From the NCBI RefSeq assembly GCF_002099425.1, contig NW_018343953.1, positions 7,405,501-7,469,500 on the forward strand: a stretch of 64,000 nucleotides of DNA, written 5' to 3'. The first letter of the stretch is position 1; every line of letters starts with the position of its first letter. This DNA is from Phascolarctos cinereus. Taxonomy: Eukaryota; Chordata; Mammalia; Diprotodontia; Phascolarctidae. This document shows positions 37,661 to 48,071 of this stretch, piece after piece. Below the pieces are notes generated by a model. It was not told where the DNA came from. It saw only the letters and a list, made by a program, of their open reading frames with translations, and did no database searches. Position numbers and translations under genes: made by a program.

Positions 37661-37815
37661 GATCACACTCTAGCTGTGTGGAGAAAGTCATTAAATCTCT
37701 CAACACCTCATTTTCCTCATATTTATGATGGAATAACAATATTTTAATGACACCTTGCAGGATTGCTATGAGTAAAACTCTTTGTAAGTTTCAAATCATG
37801 ATATAACTGAGTTGT
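37661..37815 (+). mobile_element. SINE, class 2, 5'-truncated
   Basis: CTAGCTGTGTGGAGAAAGTC, CACCTCATTTTCCTCATATT, GCAGGATTGCTATGAGTAAA and CTTTGTAAGTTTCAAATCAT: core and tail without head. Confidence 0.7.
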
Positions 37816-38547
37816 TCTTATTAGCTAGACAGGATGAAGATATGAGGATTTATGGCTACATAAAGGAAGGAGATAGTCAAATTGAGAAGCAGATCTACTT
37901 CATTACCTTGAACTAGTTTATTTTGCTACATTTATTTAAAGATGTCTTTTGACATATAATTGTCTAATGTTGATTTTTGCTGGACAAATTATTGATATCC
38001 TTTAACGACAAGCTCATTTTGTAGCTTAAAACACTTGACTGTTTGTATAACTCAAACCATTTTCCTTTGTGCACTAGATAATTAACTCGGGCTACCTTTA
38101 TCATAAATCATTCCTAAGACTGTGATTATTCCCTTCATTATTATGAAGAAAGCCTTGATTATTGCTTATGGTTACTACAGCACCACATCTGACATGAATA
38201 GAGGTGACAGAAGCATTGTTAGGGCCTTTTAATTCAGTTTTAATCATATACCAACTTTTCCAGTCTGTAGTCTAGAGCCAGTATTCATCATTACAGATTT
38301 TCAAATTTTAAGTTCCCAGAAAGAGAATACTTCCTCCTGCCCAGGTAGGATCTTAATCATAAATAGTAATTTAAAAAAGTTAATAATCCCCCTTGTCCAA
38401 GCTGATGTGAAACTCCTTCTGTGACTATTTACCCCATTTTCTTTCCTTTGCCCCTTTTAACTGGATACTCACACATAAAATGTGCTTATCCTATGCTTGA
38501 TGTTCTCAATTTATGCCTTTGTTCAATGCTTTTATTCTAGTTTATTT
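37816..38547. other. Unassigned; candidate conserved non-coding DNA
   Basis: 37975-38320 is AT-rich but complex, with TAATT/ATTA-type cores (AGATAATTAACTCGGGC, TTTTAATTCAGTTTTAATC) and no repeat match, similar in look to mammalian enhancer-like conserved elements. Conservation cannot be tested here. Confidence 0.3.
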
Positions 38548-38604
38548 TATGTAATATATGTTATGTGTATATATGTGCATATATGATATATGTGTATATA
38601 TATA
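38548..38604. repeat. TA/TG microsatellite
   Basis: Imperfect TATATG units, for example GTGTATATATGTGCATATAT. Confidence 0.9.
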
Positions 38605-38647
38605 CTGGGGGAGGGGAAGTAGATCTGAGACTGTGATTTCATCTGTA

Positions 38648-38842
38648 TAGGGAACTCTTAGTATGACAACATCCTGTACTGATATAGATCAGTAATTCAT
38701 CTGCAACTTATTGTCTTAAACATTGCATGGACACTAAGAGATTAAGTGACCTGTCCATAGTTACTCAGTGACCATGTGTCATAGGCCTTGAATTGAGGCC
38801 TTCTTGATTCCTGGGCCTGGCTGTCTTTCTGATGTAACATGA
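38648..38842 (-). mobile_element. SINE, class 5, antisense
   Basis: TAGGGAACTCTTAGTATGAC, CTGATATAGATCAGTAATTC, ATCTGCAACTTATTGTCTTA, ACTAAGAGATTAAGTGACCT and TTGAATTGAGGCCTTCTTGA. Confidence 0.65.
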
Positions 38843-39164
38843 TCCTCCCTTCACCCCAATTGACATATGTTATTCAATATAGTTGGGTTGTGGGAAATAA
38901 ACTGTTAAAATTTATCAGAAATTTGATTAGTACATCCTTACCACATATGCCATAATTTGGATGACCAACACATCACTAAACTATACTGTGAAGTAATTAA
39001 TTTTTTTATTAGATGACTCAGAAAGTTTTGTAGTTACACCAGTGCAGCAATTAAAGGTATACATGGATTGTCCTTATATTAAGGATGTAGAAATATTTGT
39101 CCATGGAAATCCCTTCTCCTTGGACTTCCCTTGTCCACTGAATGACTTCCTCCTAAAAATAATT
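38843..39164. other. No assignable feature
   Basis: Nothing recognisable. Confidence 0.35.
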
Positions 39165-39352
39165 AATAGAATCATAGATTTAGATCTCAAAGGGCTTATC
39201 AAAGTCTTTTAGTCCAACCCCTCATTTTTCAGTTGAGGAAACTGAGGTTCAGAGAGGTTAAGGCACTTGCCCAAAGTCACACAGGTAGCAAGTAGCAGGG
39301 CCAGGATGTGAACCTTGGATCCAGCGCTAGCTCCACTATACCATGTGACCTC
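39165..39352 (-). mobile_element. SINE, class 3 (THER1-like), antisense, nearly complete
   Basis: AGAATCATAGATTTAGATCT, TTAGTCCAACCCCTCATTTT, CAGTTGAGGAAACTGAGGTT, TTGCCCAAAGTCACACAGGT and CAGGATGTGAACCTTGGATC: the best preserved class 3 copy in the window. Confidence 0.9.
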
Positions 39353-39365
39353 CTATGATTTAGTG

Positions 39366-39428
39366 TAATTCAATTCAAGAAATATTTATTAAGCACCTAC
39401 TATGTGTTTGTAGAATACTGTATTAGGT
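39366..39428 (-). mobile_element. L2/MIR 3' end, antisense
   Basis: TTCAAGAAATATTTATTAAG and CACCTACTATGTG. Confidence 0.65.
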
Positions 39429-39664
39429 AATGGAAGAAATCAAAAGTTTGGGGAAGGGATCATAGAGCTTACCATATATTAAGAGCATATAAGACATTCA
39501 CATATACCTTTAATGCAAATAATAGACAGTAAGTTTTTACTAATGTGCTATGTGACCAGCTCATCTTTCTTTTTTTTTTTTCTGGTAATATATTTCTTTG
39601 CTGACGTCTTTTAAATTCTATAAAAGCTGGATGGATGTTTATAGACAGTATTGTTATCATAAAT

Positions 39665-39950
39665 AGCTAGGTGATAAACAGTAGATAGACCATTAGAAGA
39701 CTTGAGTTCAAATTCTGAGCTAGATATCTATTAGCTATGTGACCCTGGGCAAATTACTTAACATTTCTCTGCCTCAGTTTCATCATCATTTGAAAAAAGA
39801 GAATACTAATATCTCTTAAGTCCCAGGATTGTTGTAAGGGTAAAATAATATTTGTAAAGAACTTCAAAAAGTTTAAAGCACTGTATTGATAATAATAATA
39901 AATACAAAGTATTATTAATATTGTCATTATTATTATTAAGCAGAGAGAGG
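39665..39950 (+). mobile_element. SINE, class 2
   Basis: AGCTAGGTGATAAACAGTAG, AGCTATGTGACCCTGGGCAA, GATTGTTGTAAGGGTAAAAT and ATATTTGTAAAGAACTTCAA followed by an ATA/ATT-rich end. Confidence 0.88.
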
Positions 39951-39999
39951 CAATGATGTATTAAATCAGTCTTTAAAAATTTAGCAAGATATTCAACTA

Positions 40000-41560
40000 A
40001 GTAAAATTATCCCAAGGGCATTTAAGGATGAAAATTGAAAGACTACAAACAAAAGAGTGATGGAAAAGATTTATGAAATTATAAAAAAAATAATGAAACC
40101 ACCACACCTGGACCCTGCCATTTTGATCCCTCAGATGCTTACAGAAAAAGTAGAAATGGCACAAAAGATAAGGAAAGTAATAGTATTTGATCAAGCATAT
40201 TTACAAGAGATCTGTGCTTAGGCAATATAACTGTGCGGACATTGAGAGGCCAATTTACAAAATATCTAAAGGGATGGAAGAAACCAAAGGTATGGAAAAA
40301 ATTGTGGACCTTCGTAATTTCAAAAACAGATGACCAAGAAAGCATCAGCAACTATTGATCTATATACCTACTTGTCCAGCTATACAAAACTTTATGAGAA
40401 CCTTTTATATATGAATTGACAGCATTCTCGATGAGGGTATTATCGTGCAACAAATGGGCTTTTGGAAGCAACATTTAAAAAAATGTACCATATCTTTACA
40501 GTTTTACAGGTGACTAAAGGTGTAAAGAGTATAAAACCTCATTATGCTTATTGTTCATCGATCACGAAAGAGCATTTGACAATAGGGGGGAAAAGCTACT
40601 TTACAGGCTCTTTTTCCAACAAGTTGTCTCCCATCAAGATTATTTAAGATCCTTTTGTAACAACAGAAACAAACATCAGGCAAAGCATAAAACAAGAAGA
40701 CATATGCACAGTAAAAGTTTTTGCCACTCTGATGGAGGAAATGTAACACAGCACTCAGGTCGAGGAGGGCTTCCCTGTGGATGATGAGGTTTTCCATATT
40801 CTCTTGTTTGCTTGTTTGCAGATAGCACAATGTCAAAAGATATTGCATAGACTCCTGGGGAAAAAATATGTAATCACTCAAAGGAGTTTGGCCTCTCTGC
40901 CCACATGGGAAAGGCTAAATGGATGGCCATTTGTCTATTGCCCAGATTTCAACTGAATGGTCATCCTTTAGAGCTTGTCTAGCAGCTTGTCTGGAATAGA
41001 CATTTCAGATCTGGCATAGACAAGGCAGGTAGATAATAATCTGAATCTGAAGTTGAAAATCCAGACAACAGTCTGGATTGCTTTGGAGAAACTGCAAAGC
41101 ACTTTTATTGGCTTCCCATAATGATAGAGACCCATCTTTTTAGTTCAAACAGTTTACCAGTATTGCTTTAGGTCAGCAAGACCTGGATAACCACTGCCTC
41201 CTAAAAACTAAGATAAGTGTCACACAGAGCACAAAAGAACGGCTTATGGTGAGTGTGAACAGGCTGTAATTTATAACCAATGAGGAATTCTAAAAAAAGA
41301 ACACAAGCAGAAGATGTCAGCAAATAATTGTACAATGGAAAGAGCTATGGAAGGACTATGGGCTTGGTTAGGTAGCTAGAGTGAAGGATGGTGGGGAATG
41401 GCCAGATTGCTCCATTAGTATTCTTGTTTTGTTGGGAGAAAGCACTGAAGGACTCCAACATGTTGGTTGGACCCTGTAGTGAACTTTTGGTAGGACCAAG
41501 TCACACAGGATGGGCAGGTATGTATAAATTATGATCTGCATCTTTGGAGGGAAATTCTAA
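40000..41560 (+). mobile_element. RTE-clade LINE, reverse transcriptase relic
   Basis: Scattered frames read in the order of an RTE-clade RT: DQESISNY (NYRPIS-type block, about 40335), then CKEYK-like sequence, FIDHERAFD (about 40549; the family has FIDYEKAFD), QDYLRSFCNNRNKHQAK, a degraded catalytic block near 40800 (LLFA.L in place of FADD), EFGLSAHMGKAKWM (about 40890), FQLNGHPLEL, ELKIQTTVWIALEKLQSTF (about 41055), LPVLL.VSKTWITTAS (GSETW region, about 41160), KISVTQSTKERLMVSVN (about 41205) and RTQAEDVS. About 1.5 kb of RT and C-terminal domain with many stops. It is not L1, L2 or CR1. The type resembles MamRTE-like rather than BovB elements, but this is from memory. Confidence 0.72.
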
Positions 41561-41599
41561 GTCCACAAGATCACAAATCCATTTGAGTATTAGAGATGA

Positions 41600-42045
41600 C
41601 ATATTTTATGCTTTTTCTTCTACATAATTCCTTGTTCACAATATATTACAATCTCTAAGTACCCACAGTAACCTCTCTATTGCCTTTTGGGTAAATCCCA
41701 ACTTCAGTTCAAAGACTGTAGTGTTCCATAACTTGGAGCCATACAATGTCACTAGAAGAATGGTGATGCTAAAAAGGCAGGCTTTATTTTAGAGACACTC
41801 AAGGACACTCAAGGAACTATAAAGTTCTAGTCTTGCTTTCTCTCCTCCGGTTTAGCTCTGCACTTAGCTCATTGTGCATTTGCCATCTGTCCATGATATA
41901 TATGTAGTGATGGATGAGCCCTATATGCTATTTCTCCAACCACATATTATAGTCTGAACAGTAGGCATTCTTCATAACAGGCTTCCTGGCTCATAATAGT
42001 TGCTTAATAAATGCTTGTTGACTGATTGATTCATTCACTTGGTTT
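41600..42045 (+). mobile_element. Decayed L2 3' region
   Basis: CAGTTCAAAGACTGTAGTGT and CCATAACTTGGAGCC resemble the L2 coding end. The terminus TAATAGTTGCTTAATAAATG followed by CTTGTTGACTGATTGATTCA is a clear L2 3' end (41990-42035). Confidence 0.6.
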
Positions 42046-42926
42046 TTTTTCTTTGTTTATAAATTAAGTCAAATGTGTTTTGAGTGATTATGAATTTCAG
42101 TTAGGGGGCTCTGCAATGTTCCAGGCAGATGTCTCTAATACATATGTGGAGTTATACATCAATCCTTGAGATCTATAAGGGCAGAATAACTTTATTTGAC
42201 CCTTTGATTATTGATATTAACTGAGGCATAAAATAGAGAGACTTATATAGTGTTTGCCACTGTCAATGAGGAGATACACCTCAGAGTCCAAATTGAAAAG
42301 GGATTCTGCAGAGACAGTGAGGACTTCCAGATGCTTCTGCTTGCAGATGAAATTGTAAATATTGAAAATATAAATCTTGGTAAGAGTTAATTTGAGGCTT
42401 AATTGAAGGTGTGAATTAATCAGTGAAACTACAGTGATTAATCTAGAGCTTTCCCACCCCAACCTAATGATCCCTTCTTCATTTCAACTCCCATAGCATA
42501 CTTGCTATCCTAACCACCCACTTGGCACTTATCTTTATCTTAGCGATATTTTCATAAGGATATGACCCATCCCTCCAAGTAGTCTTCTTGGAATGAAAAC
42601 ACCATGTCTTCGAGCTCATCATATCTCTCACTTCATTACACCAAGGATCTTCTGTGTAGAATACTTCCTCTGCCAATTCAGATCACAAGCCTTTTGAGTA
42701 AGCTGTAGTGGGCAATCTGTATGAGTATTTGTGACTGAAAAAAAAAAGAATAACCAAATCTGCAGTGAAGATCTTCTCTAAACTTATCTAAGCTGTTCTT
42801 TGTGCAACATACATACATCCTATTGTCAGGCTTGAATTGTTCAGCCTTTTCAGCTTGGTAAACCCATCAGTTTGCACAGCCTTTGAGAATCCAAGTTCAC
42901 TTCCATGTCATAAAGTGCCATTCCTC
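42046..42926. other. No assignable feature
   Basis: No confident repeat. The short minus-strand frames here have no domain support. Confidence 0.35.
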
Positions 42927-42990
42927 ATTAAACTCAGAAACATTTGTTAAACTCTTCCTATGTGTAAGATGTTATGTTAGGTTTTAGGGG
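42927..42990 (-). mobile_element. L2/MIR 3' end, antisense
   Basis: CAGAAACATTTGTTAAACTC and TTCCTATGTGTAAGATGTTA. Confidence 0.5.
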
Positions 42991-43444
42991 AAAAAAGATA
43001 AAATTATATGATGATGATGATGATAACTATCATGATTTTTGAAAAAGTCTCCTTAACTTATCTAGTCTAGAAGACTAGATGACCCAGAGTTTTGACCCAC
43101 TCATGCAATCTGTGCTGTATATTTTATGATTTGTTGATTTTCTCTTTTGAGGATGAGGTTTCTGGCTAAAATAGTTGAGGATACAGGGTACCATTCATTA
43201 AAAACTTGGTGCAGCAACATTCCTGCTTTTATTTCACTTCCGATGTTTATTCTTTGTGATTGAGGGAGCTAAAAAGTATTCTGAAATGTGTATACAATTT
43301 GTGTGAGTGCATATTTGTTTATAAAAGGCAAAGAGATGTCTCTGAAAAATATTCTTATAATTCTTCAAAGGGATAGTGCTACAGAGACATTGTTCTGAAT
43401 AATGTAATAGAAAGGATGAACACTTCTTAAGGAAAGGAATGATT

Positions 43445-43513
43445 TCATTTTTGTCTTTGTGATCCCAGAGTTTAATTCAATGGTAAATGCTTAATAAATG
43501 TTTGTTGAAAGGA
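43445..43513 (+). mobile_element. L2 3' end, sense
   Basis: TTGTCTTTGTGATCCCAGAG and AAATGCTTAATAAATGTTTG. Confidence 0.7.
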
Positions 43514-43519
43514 AACTCA

Positions 43520-43620
43520 GGGCTTGCTCCAGTATTGTCCTCCGTTTTTGAGCTGTACGAATTTGGGAAAGACATGTGACTTCTGTGAGTCTCAGTTTTC
43601 TCATCTGTACATACCTCAGT
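43520..43620 (+). mobile_element. MIR/class 3 SINE fragment
   Basis: TTTGGGAAAGACATGTGACT and TCTCAGTTTTCTCATCTGTA. Confidence 0.5.
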
Positions 43621-43859
43621 GCTTCAAAAGAGCTGTGATTTTCTTGGTGTTGAAAAATGATGATGGTGAAAGCTTTATTTACTACAACACATTACATATG
43701 TTATCTCTACTGAAGAAATCATAACACCTTTATGACTCAAGACTGTGTCATGAGTTGGCTGCCCCCCTCAAAAAAAAAAACAACTCTGATCTGCTTGTGT
43801 CCAGCTTTCTGGTGGGGAGCCTTCCTGAATGTAGGTATATTAATCCTGCAACAAAAGGA

Positions 43860-43860
<1 letters not shown>

Positions 43861-43915
<55 letters not shown>
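43861..43915. repeat. (CG)n-(CA)n microsatellite
   Basis: CACGCGCGCG followed by about 22 CA units. Overlapping frames rich in TH or CV are translated repeat. Confidence 0.97.
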
Positions 43916-43917
<2 letters not shown>

Positions 43918-44211
43918 CTATCCTAGACCTGAAATCAAAGGCTTTCCAACTTGTTGGCCCCTGGCTTTCCCTGCCACAATGAAACATCTATCAAATGAAA
44001 AGAAGTAATACTCATCTTGCTTACCTCACAGGGTTGTTTTGGGAATACAAGGGGAGAATAATAATGACAGTACTTTAAAAGTATGAAAGGCTATGCCAGT
44101 GAACTATTCCATCATATTATTGCTTCTTACATTTTACCATATTTTTTTTTCCATTTGCAAGGTGTGTTTCACCAACAAACACAAGGAAAATTACTTTTTA
44201 TTAATGGGTAG

Positions 44212-44405
44212 AAATAGTTTGACATAGTCGAAAGAGCCCTGAAATAGAGTCAGTGGATCAGGTTCTAGTCTAGGCCCATCTCATTAATTAGCTATGTGCT
44301 CTTGAGCAAATTACCTGACCTTCCTGTGCCTCAGTTTCTTCCTCTATAAAATGAAGGAAATGGATTAAGCAGTCTTAGAAGTCTCTTTCAATTCTAAAAT
44401 TCAGT
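44212..44405 (+). mobile_element. SINE, class 3
   Basis: GACATAGTCGAAAGAGCCCT, TTAGCTATGTGCTCTTGAGC, TGCCTCAGTTTCTTCCTCTA and GTCTCTTTCAATTCTAAAAT. Confidence 0.8.
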
Positions 44406-44504
44406 GGCTCTTATCTTTTGTTTTCTCTTTACCAAATCAATGATGTCATCAGTTTAGCTCCCAGTGAGTACCTTGCTCTAGCCATACTTATCCATGCCTT
44501 CTGA

Positions 44505-44647
44505 GCAATTTATGGTCCTAGAAAGTTCCCTGGGGGAAATTAGAGGTTGAGTTGACTTGGCCCAGGTTACACAGCCTATGTGCCAGAAAAGAGACTTGAA
44601 TTCAGGTCTTCCTGATGCCAAAGTTGACCTTCTACTAACATTGTACC
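44505..44647 (-). mobile_element. SINE, class 5, antisense
   Basis: CCTAGAAAGTTCCCTGGGGG, TTGACTTGGCCCAGGTTACA and GACTTGAATTCAGGTCTTCC. Confidence 0.6.
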
Positions 44648-44828
44648 AAATGTGAAATTGGATAAAATGCTTGAATCATCTCTGGAGAGGGAGCCTAGAA
44701 AAACAGAGGGAAATGCTTTTTGAATAGACTTTTTTTTAAGGGACCCATTTTTAGAATTCTTTGGGAATGTGCTGCTTTGAAGTCATTAAAATTAGGTTAC
44801 CTGAAAGAGGATAGACTTGAGTGGAAGC

Positions 44829-45018
44829 AGTTGTTGTTGTTAGTCCCTCATTCTCAGAGAGGACCATGACATCAAGGAGACATCATGACTTGCAAGTGAA
44901 TTGGATTTAAGGGAGGCAGGGCTGTGCAAAGTCATCAGCTGCACTCTGTCTCCTCAGGAGCCATCTGGGTCCAGTGGTGAGATATAGATCAGGACGACTG
45001 GAGATGGCTCCCAAGATG
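44829..45018 (-). mobile_element. SINE, class 4, antisense
   Basis: AGTTGTTGTTGTTAGTCCCT, CATTCTCAGAGAGGACCATG, ATGACTTGCAAGTGAATTGG, CAGGGCTGTGCAAAGTCATC, GCCATCTGGGTCCAGTGGTG and ATAGATCAGGACGACTGGAG. Confidence 0.85.
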
Positions 45019-45211
45019 AAGCAGTATGATACAGTTGAAAGAGCACTGGATTTGGAGTCAGAGATGTTTTCTCAAATCCTGGCTCTGCTATGTACTATCT
45101 GTGTGACTTTGGGCAAGTTACTTCCCCTCTCTTAGTCTCAGTTTCCTCATCTGTAAAGTAAGAAGATTGAACTAGAAGAACCTTGCCAACTATAAATCTT
45201 GTAATTCAATG
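45019..45211 (+). mobile_element. SINE, class 3 (THER1-like)
   Basis: AAGCAGTATGATACAGTTGA, AAGAGCACTGGATTTGGAGT, TCCTGGCTCTGCTATGTACT, TGACTTTGGGCAAGTTACTT and TTTCCTCATCTGTAAAGTAA; essentially full length. Confidence 0.9.
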
Positions 45212-45414
45212 TCACTTACTTCAGTTTTGCCTGTGAATATGAATTCTCTTTCTTCTTTGTCATGTACCCCTCAAATCTGTATTCATTTCTAGGGAAAAAA
45301 ACCTTTAAATTGTATATGAAGAGGAATATTTTTGAGGATGGTATTCATTATCTGAAAATGTAGATATATTAAGCTCTGTTAAGTCAGGAACTGTACTTTA
45401 ACTTCATTAAAACA

Positions 45415-46395
45415 ATAGCTTCAACAAACTTGCAGGATATAAAATAAATCTACAAAATCAACAGCATTTCTATATAATACTAATGAAACCCATCAGAAGA
45501 AAAAGAAAGAAAAATTCCATTTGAAATTATTAAAGAATGTATAAAATACTTAGGAGTCTACCTTCTGAAATACACACAAGGATTATATAAATACAAATAT
45601 AAACAACTGTTTATAGAAATATAGACCCAAATAATCAGAGAATATTAATCATTCATGGGTTAGACAAGCCAATATAATAAAAATGACAATACTACCAAAG
45701 TTGACTTACTAATTCAATTCCATATCAATCAGACTCCCAAGGACTACTTTATAGAAATTTTAAAAAATAATGAAATTCATTTGAGGAAAAAAGGTCAATA
45801 ATCCCAAGAGAAATAATGAAAAGAAATGGGAACAGAGAAGGTATAGCAGTGTTGGATCTCAAGCTATACTACAAAGCAGTAATTATTAAAACAATTTGAT
45901 ACTGGTTAAGCAGTAGAGCAATTGATCAGTGGAACAGATTAGGAATACAATATACCTAATAAATGTATCTAATGCCCTAATATTTCATAAACACAAAGAG
46001 CCAAGCCACTGGGATGAAGAGTCATTATTTGATTTTTTAAAATTGCTAGGAAAATTGGATAGCTGTATGGAAGAAATTAGTTTTAAACCAACACCTTATA
46101 CCCTATATAAAGATAAGCTTAGCTATAAAAGGTTACATTATAAACAAATGAGAAAAATATGAGGGAAATACCTAATAGATTTATGGATAAGAGAAAAGTT
46201 CACAAACAACAAAAATAGAGGGGATCACAGAAAATAAAATGGCTAATTTTGATTCCATAAAATCCCAAAATTTTTGCATAAATAAATCTAATAAAACTAA
46301 AGATGAAAAGGGAAACAAGTGCGGAAAATAATCTTTGCAGCAAGTTTCTCAGATGAAGGTCTTGTGTCCAAAATATCTAAGGAACTGATTAAAAT
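45415..46395 (+). mobile_element. Old L1 ORF2 internal fragment, sense
   Basis: It starts with ACTTGCAGGATATAAAATAA (encodes the L/AGYKINxxKS block) and runs through ATTGATCAGTGGAACAGATT (the DQWNR block; 45929-46162 reads WDEESLFDFLKLLGKLDSCM, which parallels L1-A FWDKNPLFEKNCWENWKRVW) to TTTGCAGCAAGTTTCTCAGA (46319 onward, FAASFSDEGLVSKISKEL). Both ends are missing, and it is more diverged than L1-A. Confidence 0.85.
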
Positions 46396-46530
46396 ACTTT
46401 GTATTCTCTTTCCCTGTTCCCCTCTTCTACCCTACCAATATGCAATAATATGCCTAGCATATAGTGCATACTTTATAAATCTTTGGGGAATCAATAAATA
46501 ATGGAGCATATGAATAAATGAATCAGTCTT
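46396..46530 (+). mobile_element. Possible L2 3' end
   Basis: ATATGCCTAGCATATAGTGC and AATCAATAAATAATGGAGCA have the shape of an L2 terminus. Confidence 0.35.
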
Positions 46531-47134
46531 TTTAGGAAACGATTGAATTACCCATGAACACTGAATATACATGTTATTATTATTTGTTGGCCTATTCCTT
46601 TCCTAAAATGAAGTTTTAAAATTTAATTTTTGGTACTTAAATCAAAGTACCACTCTGAAGACTATGATATAGATACCTGAAAACTTTTTCCTTCTCTGCC
46701 AAAAGTATATTCAGTGACTGATACTTTCATGCCCCATTCTCAAGGTATCACCTCTTTAATGAAGTACCAAGGATGAATAGTGGTAGGAGAAATTAGTTCA
46801 CTTAGAGAGCTAGCATAGTCAGGTTATTTGAAAAGCAAATCAAAAGCAGCTATTTAATGGTGAGACAGAGAAAGAGAGAGTCATTTACAGAATATTTAAA
46901 ATATCTGGATAGTTATACAAAAAAAACCAAGTTATATTAACTTTGAAGCTGGATGATTTATCAAATTACTGGCTTCTCATGAATTGAACTTTTGTAGTTT
47001 AAAGATATGAGGATGGAAAAATATATTTTGAAGAAAATTATGTGTAATATGGGAACAAGATCAAAGTTCATTTGGATTGATTTTTCTTTCAAGGGTTGCT
47101 AGATTACATTGACAAATTAAATAGAATTGAACTA
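46531..47134. other. No assignable feature
   Basis: AT-rich, nothing recognisable. Confidence 0.35.
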
Positions 47135-47790
47135 TCAAAGGATTGAAAAGGACCAGGATAGGACATCTAGTCCATTAATCTGCCTTTGGACAAAGCTACA
47201 CATAAATCATGCCAAGCAAATAATAATCTCTCTTGTTTTTAAAGAACCCTAGAGAGGAAGATTATGTTGTAAAGCTGAGTTGACTGTGGCATCTGTCATT
47301 TTATTGATTGTCTAACTTGATTTGACTAATTTTCATTACTCCACATTGATCATCTCTCCAAAAGATGCACACACTCCTTCAAGAGTATGACCTTCCTTGA
47401 CAAAGCCTTCAAGGTCCATGTGTGTGAAGGGAATTCCACAGCTGCATTCCATTATTTATACTAGTCTTTAATGCCCTTATTTGTAAGAAATTCCATCTAA
47501 AATATTTTCTCTCATGTCACATATTCACATCCTAAGTGGATTTGGAGAAGAACAGGTAATTTATTCCAGGTATAATAACTTGAATATTACTTAGTCATCT
47601 TTCAGTTTTTAGTTTATGTAATCCCTGTTTCTTTAAATTATATGAATTCTTCTGTCAACTTTGTGATTTTTCTCTGAACTCCTCAGACTCCTCAATATCC
47701 CCTTGAGTTGTATCCCATACAGAACTGTACATGGGTATAGCCATGTATAGTACTGTACATGTTCAGATCAGGTCTGAGGAAAATGAAAAG
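47135..47790 (-). mobile_element. L3/CR1 LINE, antisense, decayed
   Basis: The start AAAGGACCAGGATAGGACAT and CTAGTCCATTAATC is the reverse of the CR1 terminus. GAATTCCACAGCTGCATTCC and TTGTAAGAAATTCCATCTAA sit where the C-terminal region should be. TCTGAACTCCTCAGACTCCT, CCATACAGAACTGTACATG and TTCAGATCAGGTCTGAGGAA follow, in the reverse order of the copy at 30100. Confidence 0.55.
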
Positions 47791-47825
47791 ATTGTGAATT
47801 ACCTCCTATAATTGTTTCTACTGAA

Positions 47826-48060
47826 AGCTAAGTGTCACAGGAGTAGATTGCCAGACTTGGAGTCAGGAAAATTTACATCCTGCTTTGGACAATAACCCTG
47901 AGTAAATCACTTAACTTTTGTTTGCCTCAGTTTCATTATCTATAAAACAGAAATAATAATGGCACCTACTTCGAAGTGTTACTGTGAGGATCAAATGAGA
48001 AAATATATTTAAAGTACTTAGCAAACTTCAATGCGCTCTATAAATGCTAGTTGTTATACT
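47826..48060 (+). mobile_element. SINE, class 2
   Basis: AGACTTGGAGTCAGGAAAAT, GTTTGCCTCAGTTTCATTAT, AGTGTTACTGTGAGGATCAA and GCGCTCTATAAATGCTAGTT. Confidence 0.85.
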
Positions 48061-48071
48061 GATATTTCTTT

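Noticed and set aside
43732-43987. Thr-His and Cys-Val repeat frames around the CA tract
   Set aside because: Translated microsatellite; the same applies to frames at 51742-52053.
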